Of a DNA stretch of 5,895 nt, positions 5,792-5,895 are shown piece after piece. The stretch is taken from the NCBI GenBank assembly GCA_024648655.1, contig JAGGDZ010000223.1:1-5895 (forward strand), written 5' to 3'. The stretch comes from Chloroflexota bacterium (GTDB lineage Bacteria; Chloroflexota; Dehalococcoidia; Lucifugimonadales; JADFKI01). Position 1 is the first letter of the stretch; each line of letters starts with the position of its first letter. The position numbers and the translations under genes are program-made. Under the pieces are notes generated by a model. That model was not told the DNA's origin, did no database searches, and saw nothing but the letters and a program-made list of their open reading frames with translations.

Positions 5792-5895
5792 CTATATTGC
5801 TCTCTACAACCGAAAATTTGTGGAGCAGAAGATTGCCAGAAATCAACCATAGTAGAGCATTAGTGAATTTATACTTTCAAGGAACTTATACATTA
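5792..5895. other. AT-rich tail of unknown origin
   Basis: The last 105 bases (5791-5895) are 35/105 G+C by hand count, against 54/90 in the preceding 90 bases. No long ORF or family match is visible in any frame. It includes a 17-bp-period direct repeat near the end (5865-5891). It could be the end of an inserted element, foreign DNA, or an assembly join. Confidence 0.55.
5865..5891 (+). repeat. Direct repeat at the right edge of the AT-rich tail
   Basis: GAATTTATAC (5865-5874) and GAACTTATAC (5882-5891) match at 9 of 10 bases with a 17-bp period. The window ends four bases later, so a longer array cannot be excluded. Confidence 0.4.

Noticed and set aside
5505..5852. Plus-strand frame of 115 codons across the M20D remnant
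   Set aside because: It runs antisense to clear M20D protein sequence and shows no family features of its own.

Overview
The window is high-GC bacterial DNA (roughly 55-60% G+C by eye) carrying small-molecule catabolism genes: five protein-coding loci, two of them incomplete. The gene types (a divergent SDR oxidoreductase, two different amidohydrolase-superfamily enzymes, an MFS permease and an M20D peptidase remnant) and the good Shine-Dalgarno sequences suggest an environmental bacterium. An uncultured Chloroflexota (SAR202-like) or similar marine or soil lineage is a guess from gene style only; no phylogenetic marker is present. Both edges cut through or lie close to genes, so this may be a whole metagenomic contig.

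Layout: (1) 1-452, minus strand, N-terminal 150 residues of an SDR oxidoreductase running off the left edge, with a good extended -10 promoter and Shine-Dalgarno. (2) 453-692, divergent intergenic region with direct and inverted repeats that may be operators. (3) 693-1949, plus strand, 12-TM MFS transporter. (4) 1950-2262, non-coding stretch with a 12-bp tandem repeat just before the next gene. (5) 2263-3642, plus strand, ATZ/TRZ/guanine-deaminase-type amidohydrolase that lacks the usual catalytic Glu (Gln instead). (6) 3643-4007, non-coding, with a GC-rich palindromic hairpin, a duplicated leader-like segment and a near-consensus sigma70 promoter. (7) 4008-5444, plus strand, hydantoinase/dihydropyrimidinase-like enzyme with an intact binuclear metal site but an altered substrate pocket. 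(8) 5459-5791, minus strand, C-terminal fragment of an M20D amidohydrolase/peptidase, convergent with gene 7. (9) 5792-5895, an abruptly AT-rich tail (35/105 G+C over 5791-5895 by hand count) of unknown origin.

Working model (inference): the MFS protein imports a cyclic amide, ureide or N-heterocyclic compound. The two amidohydrolases then perform hydrolytic steps (ring opening, deamination or amide cleavage), and the SDR acts on a carbonyl or alcohol intermediate. The M20D gene would once have supplied an amide/peptide hydrolase. The genes are widely spaced with separate leaders, so this looks like a functional neighbourhood rather than one tight operon. I found no tRNA, rRNA, CRISPR array, transposase or obvious defence system. 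The most unusual signals are the altered active sites of the two amidohydrolases and the junction that truncates the M20D gene.
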